A stretch of 64,000 nucleotides of DNA from positions 891,001-955,000 of the forward strand of contig NZ_LN879430.1 in assembly GCF_900070325.1 (NCBI RefSeq), written 5' to 3'. Below the pieces are notes generated by a model. The model was not told the origin of the DNA. It made no database searches and saw only the letters and a list, made by a program, of their open reading frames with translations. Positions within the stretch are counted from its first letter, which is position 1. Each line of letters opens with the position of its first letter. This DNA comes from Herbinix luporum. Its GTDB lineage: Bacteria; Bacillota; Clostridia; Lachnospirales; Lachnospiraceae. Positions 55,449-64,000 of the stretch are shown here, piece after piece. The position numbers and the translations under genes were made by a program.

Positions 55449-56774
55449 ATGCAGGAAAACATGGATAAATCAACGTATAGGATAAATATAATACCTGAGG
55501 ATATTAAGGAAAGAAAGAGAAAGACTGCATTGATTGTGATATTATTGTTACTTACCCTAATACCCACCATATTATGTATTATATTAGGAATACGTTTAGG
55601 CAAATTGAATAATCAGGTTGAGAAACTAGTATATAATAATAAATATAAATTTGAGCAATATGCAAATGCTTCAGGCACTACTAATAGTAATAGCGAACTT
55701 TTAAATTTTGTAAAAAAGATTCTTGGTAAAGATAGTAATATTGCCTACGTAGATGAATTTGACATAGGAAGGATTCCTAATCATTCTGAAATATCTGATA
55801 AAGATAATGTATCTTCAGATCAAGAAGGTAAGACGGAGAAGGATAATACATATAAGGACAGCGATAAAGAGCCTGATAATAAGAATAATATAAATAAAGA
55901 TAAGGATAATAAAAGCTCTGACAGCAAAAAAAGCAATAATGAAGATGCCGATACTAAGGATGCAAAGAAGGATAAGTCTGATATCAAAGAGAAGGATTCT
56001 GATAAGGATATAACACAAAAGCCCCCTGAAAAAACTGATAATAAAGATCAGAAAAAGGAAGAGTCCAATAAAGATAATAAGGATAAAAAGGATAAAGAAG
56101 ACATTTCCAAAGAGGAAAAAGAATCGGAAGCTAATTTTAAAAATAAAAAGGTATACTTAACTTTTGATGACGGTCCAACTTATAACACAGATAAAATTCT
56201 TGATATCTTAGCTGAATATAATGTTAAGGCTACTTTTTTTGTTATCGGTAGTACTGATGAAGTGGATAAGGAGAGATATAGAAGGATTGTAAATGAAGGA
56301 CACACCCTTGGTATGCATTCTTATTCCCACGATTATAATAAGATATATAATTCTTTAGAAGATTTTGATAAAGACTTTACAAAACTAATGAAATTGTTAT
56401 ATGATACTACTGGATATACACCCACTATATACCGCTTCCCCGGAGGCAGCTTAAACCATGTCAGTAAAAGTGATATGAAAATATTTATTAAATACTTGAT
56501 TGAAAAAGAAATGAACTATTATGACTGGAATGTAGTAAATGGGGATGCAGAAGGTGTAGATTATACAGAGGAAGAAATGATTGATAAAGTATTAGAAGGA
56601 GTGGCAAGTAAAAAGACTTCCATTGTACTTATGCATGATGGCCATGGTAAAGAAAAGACTGTAGCTTCTTTGCCAAAGCTATTGGAGGCACTTATATCCA
56701 GAGGAGCCGAGATTTTACCTATGGATGAAAATGTTCCGCTTATTCAACAGATCAAGGTTAGCAGCGTAGATTAA
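55449..56774 (+). CDS. Membrane-anchored polysaccharide deacetylase (NodB domain)
   Basis: 441 aa. A cytoplasmic tail, one membrane helix (residues 26-48), a disordered Lys/Asp/Asn/Glu linker (about 112-230) and a C-terminal NodB domain. Catalytic elements: TFDDGP (Asp240, Asp241), metal histidines His290 and His294 (HSYSH), RFPGGS (Arg329) and LMHDG (His396). It should remove acetyl groups from peptidoglycan or another surface polymer outside the membrane. ATG after GGTGAGGGTGAA. Bactofilin follows 22 bp downstream, suggesting one operon. Confidence 0.92.
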   Translation: MQENMDKSTYRINIIPEDIKERKRKTALIVILLLLTLIPTILCIILGIRLGKLNNQVEKLVYNNKYKFEQYANASGTTNSNSELLNFVKKILGKDSNIAYVDEFDIGRIPNHSEISDKDNVSSDQEGKTEKDNTYKDSDKEPDNKNNINKDKDNKSSDSKKSNNEDADTKDAKKDKSDIKEKDSDKDITQKPPEKTDNKDQKKEESNKDNKDKKDKEDISKEEKESEANFKNKKVYLTFDDGPTYNTDKILDILAEYNVKATFFVIGSTDEVDKERYRRIVNEGHTLGMHSYSHDYNKIYNSLEDFDKDFTKLMKLLYDTTGYTPTIYRFPGGSLNHVSKSDMKIFIKYLIEKEMNYYDWNVVNGDAEGVDYTEEEMIDKVLEGVASKKTSIVLMHDGHGKEKTVASLPKLLEALISRGAEILPMDENVPLIQQIKVSSVD

Positions 56775-56796
56775 TACATAAGGAGGTTTTGAACTG

Positions 56797-57564
56797 ATGG
56801 CTTCTTTCAAGAATTTCAAGGAGGATTTTACGAAAGCAGTTAATCAACTAATTCCGGAAGATAACGATGAAAGTACTGCTAAAGATTATATGGTAGATAC
56901 CTTGGATGATAAAAAGAAGTATAATATGGTACAGGATACAGTTCAAGTTAAAGATAGCGGGACAAAAGAGGGTACCGGTTATGATGGTGTAGAAGAAAAA
57001 TCAGAAGGATTTATGGAGGGCAATGAAGTAGATATGGAAGAAAACGTGGATCTAGAATTATTAGATGCTTTAAATGCCAATACTTCTGAAGAAAATGTAA
57101 GTGCAGCCTCTGTAGGTGATGAAAGTGAGACAACTATAATTTGCAAAGGCACTACTATCAACGGTGATATATCAACCGATGGTTCTCTAGAAATTATGGG
57201 TAGTATTACCGGTGATGTGGAATGTCAAGGAAGATTATCAATTAGCGGTAAGGTTATAGGTAATTGTACTGCTAATGAAGTTTATCTAAGTACAGAACGG
57301 CTAGAAGGCAGTGTTAAGAGTGAAAGTAGCATAAAGGTTGGATTAGGTACTGTTGTTGTAGGTGATATTGTAGGTACATCTGCTGTAATTGAAGGGGCAG
57401 TCAAAGGTGAGATTGACATTAAGGGTCCTATAATTATTGACTCCACTGCAGTTATAAAAGGAAATATCAAAGCAAAATCAATACAGATTAATAACGGTGC
57501 AGTAATCGAAGGATTCTGTTCACTTAGCAACTCTGATATTGAAATAGATAATGTTTTTGAATAA
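56797..57564 (+). CDS. Bactofilin (polymer-forming cytoskeletal protein)
   Basis: 255 aa. An acidic, probably disordered N-terminus (about 1-105) precedes a bactofilin beta-helix (TIICKGTTINGDISTDGSLE, IMGSITGDVECQGRLSISG and further rungs to about 250). Bactofilins form stable filaments that localise wall enzymes. It follows the deacetylase by 22 bp. Ribosome site AAGGAGG (56780-56786) is 10 bp from ATG. Confidence 0.9.
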   Translation: MASFKNFKEDFTKAVNQLIPEDNDESTAKDYMVDTLDDKKKYNMVQDTVQVKDSGTKEGTGYDGVEEKSEGFMEGNEVDMEENVDLELLDALNANTSEENVSAASVGDESETTIICKGTTINGDISTDGSLEIMGSITGDVECQGRLSISGKVIGNCTANEVYLSTERLEGSVKSESSIKVGLGTVVVGDIVGTSAVIEGAVKGEIDIKGPIIIDSTAVIKGNIKAKSIQINNGAVIEGFCSLSNSDIEIDNVFE

Positions 57565-57658
57565 CTTGCTAATTCCGGTTTATTGTGATAGATTAATATC
57601 GGTATAGTTAAAGCTAATAATATCTTAAAAAGACGTTTGATATGGAGGCATACTTTTT

Positions 57659-58363
57659 ATGAAAAAATTTAACCGGGTTTTATTAAAGCTTTCAGGTGAG
57701 GCATTAGCCGGAGAAAGAAAAACTGGCTTTGATGAAGATACTTGTATCAGAGTCGCTAAACAGGTTAAGACACTGGTGGATGAAGGTATTGAAGTAAGCA
57801 TAGTAATTGGCGGGGGTAATTTCTGGAGAGGAAGAAGCAGTGAGACTATCGACAGAACCAAGGCAGATCAGATTGGTATGCTTGCCACTGTTATGAATTG
57901 CATCTATGTATCTGAGATTTTCCGCTATGTAGGAATGAATACAAAGATTTTTACACCCTTTTCTTGTGGTAGCATGACGGAGCTATTTTCTAAGGATGAG
58001 GCTCTTGCGTGCATGAGAAACAAAGGGGTAGCCTTCTTAGCCGGAGGGACAGGGCATCCCTATTTTTCTACGGATACTGCAACTGTACTTCGGGCAATTG
58101 AACTAGATTGTGACATTATCTTAATGGCAAAAGAAATTGACGGAGTCTATGACAGTGATCCCAAATTAAATCCGGAAGCGAAAAAGTATGATGTAATTTC
58201 AACACAAGAGTTACTGGATAAAAAACTGGGTGTCATTGATCTTACGGCTGCTGTTCTTAGCATTGATAATAAGATGCCCATGCTCTTATTTGGGCTTTCC
58301 GAAGAAGATAGTATTATTAAGGCAGCCCAGGGAAATTCAAATGGTACAATAGTTACTGTTTAA
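57659..58363 (+). CDS. pyrH: Uridylate kinase PyrH
   Basis: UMP kinase of the amino-acid kinase fold, feeding UDP for RNA and UDP-sugars. RVLLKLSGEALAGE at the start, VIGGGNFWRGR, and the DTATVLRAIELDCDIILMAK substrate region are typical. 234 aa. Start follows TGGAGGCATAC. pyrH-frr order is conserved. Confidence 0.97.
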   Translation: MKKFNRVLLKLSGEALAGERKTGFDEDTCIRVAKQVKTLVDEGIEVSIVIGGGNFWRGRSSETIDRTKADQIGMLATVMNCIYVSEIFRYVGMNTKIFTPFSCGSMTELFSKDEALACMRNKGVAFLAGGTGHPYFSTDTATVLRAIELDCDIILMAKEIDGVYDSDPKLNPEAKKYDVISTQELLDKKLGVIDLTAAVLSIDNKMPMLLFGLSEEDSIIKAAQGNSNGTIVTV

Positions 58364-58428
58364 AACAACTTGCATATAAGATAAAATAATATAGGGGATA
58401 CAATATACGAATTAGGAGGGATCATATA

Positions 58429-58983
58429 ATGGATAAAAGACTTGAGCAATATAATACTAAAATGAAAAAGACAATAGAAAACTTGAAAGAAGAGTATATG
58501 ACAATCCGTGCAGGAAGGGCTAATCCTCGCCTTTTAGATAAGCTAAGAGTGGATTATTATGGACAGCCTTCACCCTTGCAGGCGGTTGCCAATATCTCTG
58601 TTCCGGAAGCTAGAGTAATCCAGATTCAACCTTGGGAGTCTAAAATGATTAAGGAGATTGAAAAGGTAATTTTAGCATCAGATTTGGGAGTTACTCCTTC
58701 CAATGACGGTCAAGTAATTCGACTGGTATTTCCTGAACTGACAGAGGAAAGAAGAAAAGAACTTGTTAAGGATGTTAAGAAAAGGGCTGAAAATGCAAAG
58801 ATAGCTATCAGAAATATCCGTAGGGATGCCAATGATTCTTTCAAAAAAATGAATAAGGCCAGTGAGATTTCAGAAGATGAATGGAAGTCACTGGAGGATG
58901 AATGTCAAAAGTTGACTGATTCCTTTATTGATGAAATTGATAAAATATTGGATGAAAAAACAAAAGAAGTTCTTACTGTATAA
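58429..58983 (+). CDS. frr: Ribosome recycling factor
   Basis: Splits post-termination ribosomes with EF-G. Long helices and MTIRAGRANPRLLDKLRVDY, plus LVKDVKKRAENAKIAIRNIR, are diagnostic. 184 aa. Start follows AGGAGGGATC. A hairpin follows. Confidence 0.98.
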   Translation: MDKRLEQYNTKMKKTIENLKEEYMTIRAGRANPRLLDKLRVDYYGQPSPLQAVANISVPEARVIQIQPWESKMIKEIEKVILASDLGVTPSNDGQVIRLVFPELTEERRKELVKDVKKRAENAKIAIRNIRRDANDSFKKMNKASEISEDEWKSLEDECQKLTDSFIDEIDKILDEKTKEVLTV

Positions 58984-59018
58984 AATTGCAGCAGTTTATG
59001 TAATAGCATGATGTAACT

Positions 59019-59064
59019 AGGGTGTCCACAAAAGTATAATATATAACCCTTTTGGGACACCCTT
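59019..59064 (+). terminator. Hairpin terminator after frr
   Basis: AGGGTGTCC-A-CAAAAG (59019 onward) pairs with CTTTTGGGACACCCT (59049-59063), one bulged A, then TTATTC. The U-tract is poor, so read-through into uppS is possible. Confidence 0.6.
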
Positions 59065-59092
59065 ATTCAATGGTTATAAAGTAGGTGTATGT

Positions 59093-59809
59093 ATGAGTGA
59101 AAATAATCTAAATATTCCAAATCATGTTGCCATAATCCTTGATGGCAACGGAAGATGGGCTAAGAAAAGATTTATGCCTAGAAATTATGGGCATTCTCAA
59201 GGAAGTAAGGTAGTAGAAAAAATCTGTGAGGATGCTTATAAAATAGGAATAAAATATCTGACAGTTTATGCGTTTTCTACCGAGAATTGGAAGAGACCTA
59301 AAGAGGAAGTAGATGCTTTGATGAAGCTTCTAAAAAGTTACTTAGAAACCAGTATTAAAACCAGTAAGAAGAATAATATGCGAGTTAGGATTATTGGTGA
59401 TATTACAGTTCTTTCTAAGGAGTTTCAAGAAAAAATAAAGGAACTTGAAGAGGCTTCCAAGATGAATACCGGCCTGAATTTTCAGGTTGCAATAAATTAT
59501 GGAAGCAGAGATGAGATAATTCGTGCTGTTAAGACCCTATCAAAGGATGTAAAAGAGAATAGGTTGGCACTTGATGATATAAATGAAGACTTGTTTTCTC
59601 AGTATTTAGATACCAAAGGGATTCCCGAACCGGATCTTTTAATAAGAACCAGCGGTGAACAGAGGCTGTCTAATTTCTTATTATGGCAGATGGCTTATAC
59701 TGAGTTTTATTTTACTGATGTTCTTTGGCCTGATTTTAATAAGGAAGAATTATTAAAAGCTATCCAGTATTATTCACAAAGAAATCGAAAATTTGGTGGT
59801 ATATCATAA
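59093..59809 (+). CDS. uppS: Undecaprenyl diphosphate synthase UppS
   Basis: Cis-prenyltransferase making the lipid carrier for peptidoglycan. Asp17 in AIILDGNGRWAKKR, YAFSTENWKRP and the RTSGEQRLSNFLLWQ end are universal. 238 aa. Confidence 0.97.
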   Translation: MSENNLNIPNHVAIILDGNGRWAKKRFMPRNYGHSQGSKVVEKICEDAYKIGIKYLTVYAFSTENWKRPKEEVDALMKLLKSYLETSIKTSKKNNMRVRIIGDITVLSKEFQEKIKELEEASKMNTGLNFQVAINYGSRDEIIRAVKTLSKDVKENRLALDDINEDLFSQYLDTKGIPEPDLLIRTSGEQRLSNFLLWQMAYTEFYFTDVLWPDFNKEELLKAIQYYSQRNRKFGGIS

Positions 59810-59881
59810 AATACTATTTTAAACAAATGAAAAGAATATACAATATACGTGGGTTAAAATAATCCATATTGGAGGTAGACT

Positions 59882-60679
59882 ATGTTCATGACAAGATTAA
59901 TTAGTAGTATTATCCTTATGGCCATTACCATAACGGTTGTAGTACTAGGAAATGACCTGCTGTTTACTACGATTCTTGCTATTTCCTTAATAGGCATGAC
60001 AGAATTGTATAAAATCATGAAGATCGAAAAGGCTTTACTTGGGATAATAGGATATTTGGCTGCAATCCTTTATTATGGTCTGATATATTTTAAACTTCAG
60101 GAATATATGATGGTATTGATCATAGGCTTCCTCCTGTTACTTATGATATCCTATGTAATAACTTATCCCAGCTATAGAATTGAACAGGTAGTTATTGCTT
60201 TCTTTGGCTTATTTTATGTCAGTGTCATGTTGTCCTATATATATCAAGTTCGTATTATGGAGGACGGTGCCATTTTAGTCTGGCTAATTTTTATAGGAGC
60301 TTGGGGATCTGATACCTGTGCTTACTGTGTAGGTATGCTTATTGGAAAACATAAGATAGTGCCGAGACTTAGTCCAAAAAAATCCTTAGAAGGCTCAATA
60401 GGTGGAGTAGTAGGTGCAGCCTTAATAGGATATATATATGCATTGGCTTTAGGAAGTAAAGTTACCGGTATCGATAATCCCCGCCTATTATTTGCCATTA
60501 TAGGTGCGGCCTCTAGTGTTATATCACAAATCGGGGATTGGGCAGCCTCTGCTATAAAAAGAAATTATAATATTAAGGATTATGGTAATTTGATTCCCGG
60601 TCATGGTGGTATCTTAGACCGATTTGACAGTATGATATTTACAGCCCCTATTGTTTATTACTTAGCTGAATTTTTTTAG
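59882..60679 (+). CDS. cdsA: Phosphatidate cytidylyltransferase CdsA
   Basis: Makes CDP-diacylglycerol for phospholipid synthesis. About eight membrane helices and the C-terminal signature (SQIGDWAASAIKRNYNIKDYG, then PGHGGILDRFDS). 265 aa. ATG 59882 after GGAGGTAG; ATG 59888 is possible. Confidence 0.96.
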   Translation: MFMTRLISSIILMAITITVVVLGNDLLFTTILAISLIGMTELYKIMKIEKALLGIIGYLAAILYYGLIYFKLQEYMMVLIIGFLLLLMISYVITYPSYRIEQVVIAFFGLFYVSVMLSYIYQVRIMEDGAILVWLIFIGAWGSDTCAYCVGMLIGKHKIVPRLSPKKSLEGSIGGVVGAALIGYIYALALGSKVTGIDNPRLLFAIIGAASSVISQIGDWAASAIKRNYNIKDYGNLIPGHGGILDRFDSMIFTAPIVYYLAEFF

Positions 60680-60793
60680 AATCCTATAGAATTATTTATA
60701 AATTAAACTGATTATAAAAATAATCACAAAATGAACATAATTACATGATAAAATCACATGGTATTTATATGTGTAAATTACATGGAGGCAATA

Positions 60794-61954
60794 ATGAAGA
60801 AGATAGCAATACTTGGTTCTACAGGCTCCATAGGCATTCAGACCTTGGAGGTTGCAAGAGAACATAAGGATGAAATAAAGGTAGTCTCCCTTGTGGCTCA
60901 TTCCAATATAGACTTACTGGAGCAGCAGATAAGGGAATTTATGCCTGAACTTGTATGTGTATATGATGAAAACAAGGCAAAGCAGCTTAGAGAAAACATT
61001 AAAGATTTACAGGTTCCTGTTGAAACCGGGATGGATGGGATTATTGCCTGTGCCAGCTTAAGTTCTGCCGATACGGTTGTGGCTGCATTAGTTGGCATGA
61101 TTGGTATATTGCCCACTATAGAAGCAATAAAAGCCGGTAAGAACATAGCCTTGGCTAACAAGGAAACCTTGGTTACAGCAGGGCATCTTATTATGCCCTT
61201 GTGCAAGGAGAAAGGTGTTAAACTACTGCCTGTAGATAGTGAACATTCAGCTATTTTTCAGGCTCTTAATGGTGAAAGCAAAAAAAACATCCATAAAATT
61301 ATACTGACAGCCTCCGGCGGACCCTTTCGTGGACTGAATATTTCATCTTTAAAAAATATTACTCCCCAGGACGCCTTAAAACATCCTAATTGGAGTATGG
61401 GTAATAAGATTACAATAGATTCTGCCACCTTGATTAATAAAGCCTTAGAGGTTATGGAAGCGGCCTGGCTTTTTGGAGTGCCTATTTCTCAAGTGCAGGT
61501 TCTTGTTCATCCCCAGAGTATTATCCACTCAATGGTGGAATACTTAGATGGCAGTGTTATAGCTCAGATGGGCTTACCTGACATGAGGCTTCCTATCCAA
61601 TATGCCCTTTTTTATCCCGACAGAAAGGAAATGAAGTTGGGAGAAAGGTTGGATTTGACTAAGATAAATCAGCTTACTTTTGAAGAAGCTGATATGGAGA
61701 CATTTTACGGACTAAAATTAGGACTTGAGGCAGGAAAACTGGGAGGAAGTATGCCTACGGTATTTAATGCAGCTAATGAATGGGCAGTGGCTAGATTTTT
61801 GGAAGGTAAGATTGGGTTTTTGGATATTCCCAAACTTATTTCTAAAGCTATGGAGAATCATATTATAATTACATCTCCTTCCTTAAATGAAATTCTTAAC
61901 ACAGAACAAGAGACATATGATTTTATAGAAGGAATTGTAGATACCGTTAGGTAA
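60794..61954 (+). CDS. dxr: 1-deoxy-D-xylulose 5-phosphate reductoisomerase Dxr
   Basis: Second step of the MEP isoprenoid pathway. NADPH-binding ILGSTGSIGIQTL starts the protein; active-site PVDSEHSAIFQAL and the metal region (GLPDMRLPIQYAL) are intact. ATG 60794 follows TGGAGGCA and gives 386 aa; an earlier ATG at 60758 lacks a ribosome site. ispG of the same pathway lies two genes on. Confidence 0.97.
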   Translation: MKKIAILGSTGSIGIQTLEVAREHKDEIKVVSLVAHSNIDLLEQQIREFMPELVCVYDENKAKQLRENIKDLQVPVETGMDGIIACASLSSADTVVAALVGMIGILPTIEAIKAGKNIALANKETLVTAGHLIMPLCKEKGVKLLPVDSEHSAIFQALNGESKKNIHKIILTASGGPFRGLNISSLKNITPQDALKHPNWSMGNKITIDSATLINKALEVMEAAWLFGVPISQVQVLVHPQSIIHSMVEYLDGSVIAQMGLPDMRLPIQYALFYPDRKEMKLGERLDLTKINQLTFEEADMETFYGLKLGLEAGKLGGSMPTVFNAANEWAVARFLEGKIGFLDIPKLISKAMENHIIITSPSLNEILNTEQETYDFIEGIVDTVR

Positions 61955-61986
61955 TTTATTTATCTAATTGAGAAAGGATTATGCTT

Positions 61987-63282
61987 ATGAATATATTAAT
62001 AGCAATTCTAATTTTGGGATTAATTATTTTTATCCATGAACTGGGACATTTTCTTCTTGCTAAGAAAAACGGTATAACAGTAACGGAGTTTTCCTTAGGC
62101 ATGGGCCCAAGATTAGCCAGTTTTGAAAAAAACGGAACAAGATACTCCCTAAAACTTTTACCTATCGGCGGATCTTGCATGATGTTAGGTGAGGATGAAG
62201 ATCTTAATGAGGAAGGGGCTTTCCATACTAAGGGAGTATGGGCCAGATTTTCTGTAATATTTGCCGGTGCTTTTTTTAATTTTATCCTTGCAATTGTTCT
62301 GGCTTTAGTAGTAATCGGAGCGGTGGGAGTTGATAAGCCTGAAGTGTTACAGGTTAAGGAAGATTCTCCCGTATATGAAGCTGGGATAAGAGAAGGAGAT
62401 ATGATAAAGAAGATTAACGGTAAGAGAATACATTTTGGAAAAGAAATCGATTTGTACTTATTCTTTAATCCTATTAGCAAAGAAGCAATTGATATTACTT
62501 ATGAAAGAGATAATAAGGATTATAAAACAACTGTATATCCTAAGTTACGACCGCCTTTTTATAAATTAGGAATTGAATATAGCGGTGAAACTGAAAATGC
62601 TGTACTGCTTGGGCTTGAACTGGGCTTTCCTGTTTATGAAGCAGGCTTAGTACCTGGGGATATTATTACCGGAATTAATGGAACTGCTATTGAAACCGGC
62701 AAAGATATGGTAGAGTATTTTCAGGCAAATCCTATAACCGATGCCCCCCTAGATATTACCTATCTTCATGGAAACGAAGAAAAGACTGCTAAAATAACCC
62801 CAAAACTTGTGGAAGACAGTTATGAACTGGGGCTACATTATAATTTGTATAGGGAAAAGGTATCACCTTTTGAGGTGGTAAAAAATAGTTTCTTTGAACT
62901 GAAATATAGTATTGATTATGTTATAAGCAGTCTTAAATATATGGTATCCGGTAAGGCCAGTATAAATGAAATCAGCGGCCCTGTGGGCATAGTCTCAATG
63001 GTAGATAATATAGTGGATCAGACTTCCGATGAAGGTGCCGGTATAGTCTTTCTTAGTCTTGCAAACTTTGCAATTTTACTAAGTGCTAACTTAGGTGTTG
63101 TTAATCTGCTGCCTTTACCTGCACTGGATGGTGGAAGATTAGTCTTTCTTATTATTGAAGCTATCAGAAAAAAACCTATTCCTAAAGAAAAAGAAGCCAT
63201 GGTGCACTTTATAGGATTAACACTTCTTATGCTGCTGATGATTGTAGTAGTATTTAATGATTTCCGTAGAATTTTCGGATAA
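61987..63282 (+). CDS. rseP: Site-2 protease RseP (RasP)
   Basis: Intramembrane zinc protease cutting anti-sigma factors and signal-peptide remnants. HExxH at His17-Glu18-His21 (FIHELGHFLLAKKNG) and LPALDGG near the C-terminus form the active site. Two PDZ-type domains lie between (PVYEAGIREGDMIKKING and PVYEAGLVPGDIITGING). ATG 61987 is favoured by spacing to AAAGGA; ATG 61981 is too close. 431 aa. Confidence 0.96.
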   Translation: MNILIAILILGLIIFIHELGHFLLAKKNGITVTEFSLGMGPRLASFEKNGTRYSLKLLPIGGSCMMLGEDEDLNEEGAFHTKGVWARFSVIFAGAFFNFILAIVLALVVIGAVGVDKPEVLQVKEDSPVYEAGIREGDMIKKINGKRIHFGKEIDLYLFFNPISKEAIDITYERDNKDYKTTVYPKLRPPFYKLGIEYSGETENAVLLGLELGFPVYEAGLVPGDIITGINGTAIETGKDMVEYFQANPITDAPLDITYLHGNEEKTAKITPKLVEDSYELGLHYNLYREKVSPFEVVKNSFFELKYSIDYVISSLKYMVSGKASINEISGPVGIVSMVDNIVDQTSDEGAGIVFLSLANFAILLSANLGVVNLLPLPALDGGRLVFLIIEAIRKKPIPKEKEAMVHFIGLTLLMLLMIVVVFNDFRRIFG

Positions 63283-63361
63283 GAAAATATGAATGAAGAA
63301 TTATAATTTGCGATTAATTATATTAATTTAGCCGCATAAGAATTTAGAGAGGCTGTGAAAT

Positions 63362-64000
63362 ATGTTTAGAGATAATACCAAGGTGATTAAGATTGGTAAT
63401 AGGGTAATAGGAGGAGGAAATCCTATCCTAATCCAGTCTATGACAAATACAAAAACAGAAGATGTAAAAGCCACTGTAGATCAAATACAAAGGCTTACCA
63501 AGGTAGGCTGTGATATTATTCGCTGTGCGGTACCTAATATGGAAGCAGCTAAGGCATTAAAAGACATTAAGAAGCATATTAGTATACCCCTGGTGGCTGA
63601 TATTCATTTTGATTACAGGCTGGCCATTGCCGCCATGGAAAACGGAGCGGATAAAATCCGTATCAACCCAGGCAATATAGGTGATGATGAAAAGCTAGGG
63701 GCTGTAGTTAAGGTGGCAAAAGAAAGAAAGATACCTATCCGGGTAGGGGTAAACAGCGGCTCTCTTGAAAAAGATATATTGGCAAAGCATGGCCGGGTAA
63801 ATGCAGAGGGACTGGTAGAAAGTGCCCTAAATAATGTTAAGAGAATAGAGGATATGGGCTATGATAATCTTGTTATCAGCATTAAATCCTCCGATGTAAT
63901 TATGTGCATTAAGGCCCATGAGCTTATTGCCAAAGAAGCTAACTACCCCCTGCATGTGGGTATTACTGAAGCCGGTACTGTTAATGCCGGTAATATAAAA
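63362..64000 (+). CDS. ispG: 4-hydroxy-3-methylbut-2-enyl diphosphate synthase IspG (partial, 3' end missing)
   Basis: The frame from ATG 63362 (after GAGAGGCTGTGAA) is open to the window edge, giving 213 residues. IQSMTNTKTEDVKATVDQI, GCDIIRCAVPNMEAA and ADKIRINPGNIG are the TIM-barrel signatures of IspG/GcpE. The [4Fe-4S] C-terminal domain lies beyond the window. It completes a local MEP pathway pair with dxr. Confidence 0.95.
   Translation, partial: MFRDNTKVIKIGNRVIGGGNPILIQSMTNTKTEDVKATVDQIQRLTKVGCDIIRCAVPNMEAAKALKDIKKHISIPLVADIHFDYRLAIAAMENGADKIRINPGNIGDDEKLGAVVKVAKERKIPIRVGVNSGSLEKDILAKHGRVNAEGLVESALNNVKRIEDMGYDNLVISIKSSDVIMCIKAHELIAKEANYPLHVGITEAGTVNAGNIK

Noticed and set aside
55800-56140. 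Low-complexity Lys/Asp region as a sign of broken or foreign DNA
   Set aside because: The frame is intact across it and it is a normal disordered linker between membrane anchor and NodB domain.

Overview
The window is a core stretch of a low-GC, endospore-forming, motile Firmicute chromosome. Protein style (FtsZ beginning [10 protein letters not shown], an FlhB with an N-terminal extension, a TIGR02530-type flagellar protein) and an orphan GH43 glycosidase suggest a plant-polymer-degrading member of the Lachnospiraceae (Lachnoclostridium/Herbinix-like). That placement is inferred from protein character, not from a search. No phage, insertion sequence, CRISPR array, rRNA or tRNA was recognised. 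Almost everything is on the + strand; only ymxH and nrdR are on the - strand.

Region 1 (1-4283) is the division/sporulation block ftsZ, spoIIGA, sigE, sigG, with a Spo0A-type promoter candidate before spoIIGA. Region 2 (4284-10903) holds a stand-alone aconitase, two small uncharacterised proteins (zinc ribbon; DUF4163/DUF3298-like), a large palindrome, the divergent ymxH and nrdR genes, and a cytoplasmic GH43 enzyme. Region 3 (10904-17181) carries the DNA-uptake/topology genes comM, dprA and topA, and the nutritional regulator codY.

Region 4 (17182-51965) is a nearly uninterrupted fla/che run of about 34 kb: rod and basal body (flgB flgC fliE fliF), switch (fliG fliM fliY), export (fliH fliI fliJ fliO fliP fliQ fliR flhB flhA), hook (fliK flgD flgE), motor (motA motB fliL), placement GTPase/ATPase (flhF flhG), a PilZ c-di-GMP sensor, chemotaxis (cheY cheB cheA cheW cheC cheD), then sigD, a FapA/DUF342 protein, small unknown proteins, a SwrB-like protein and a short YceG/MltG-like protein. 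Two hairpin-plus-U-tract structures sit inside the run (fliE/fliF and flgE/flbD). cheR, cheV, flgM, flagellin and the cap genes are not in the window.

Region 5 (51966-64000) is the translation/envelope block rpsB, tsf, pyrH, frr, uppS, cdsA, dxr, rseP and the start of ispG. Between tsf and pyrH lie three extra envelope genes: an unusual M50-like membrane metalloprotease, a membrane-anchored polysaccharide deacetylase with a long charged linker, and a bactofilin.

The order dprA-topA-codY-flgB...sigD-swrB-rpsB-tsf-pyrH-frr-uppS-cdsA-dxr-rseP follows the Bacillus subtilis chromosome closely. The departures from that backbone (losses between topA and codY; insertions of motAB, PilZ, FapA, YceG-like and the M50/deacetylase/bactofilin trio) are the most informative places to look. 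I did not find a clearly novel multi-gene system; the best leads are the intra-operon hairpins, the triple palindrome at 8303-8384, the M50-like protein and the envelope trio.
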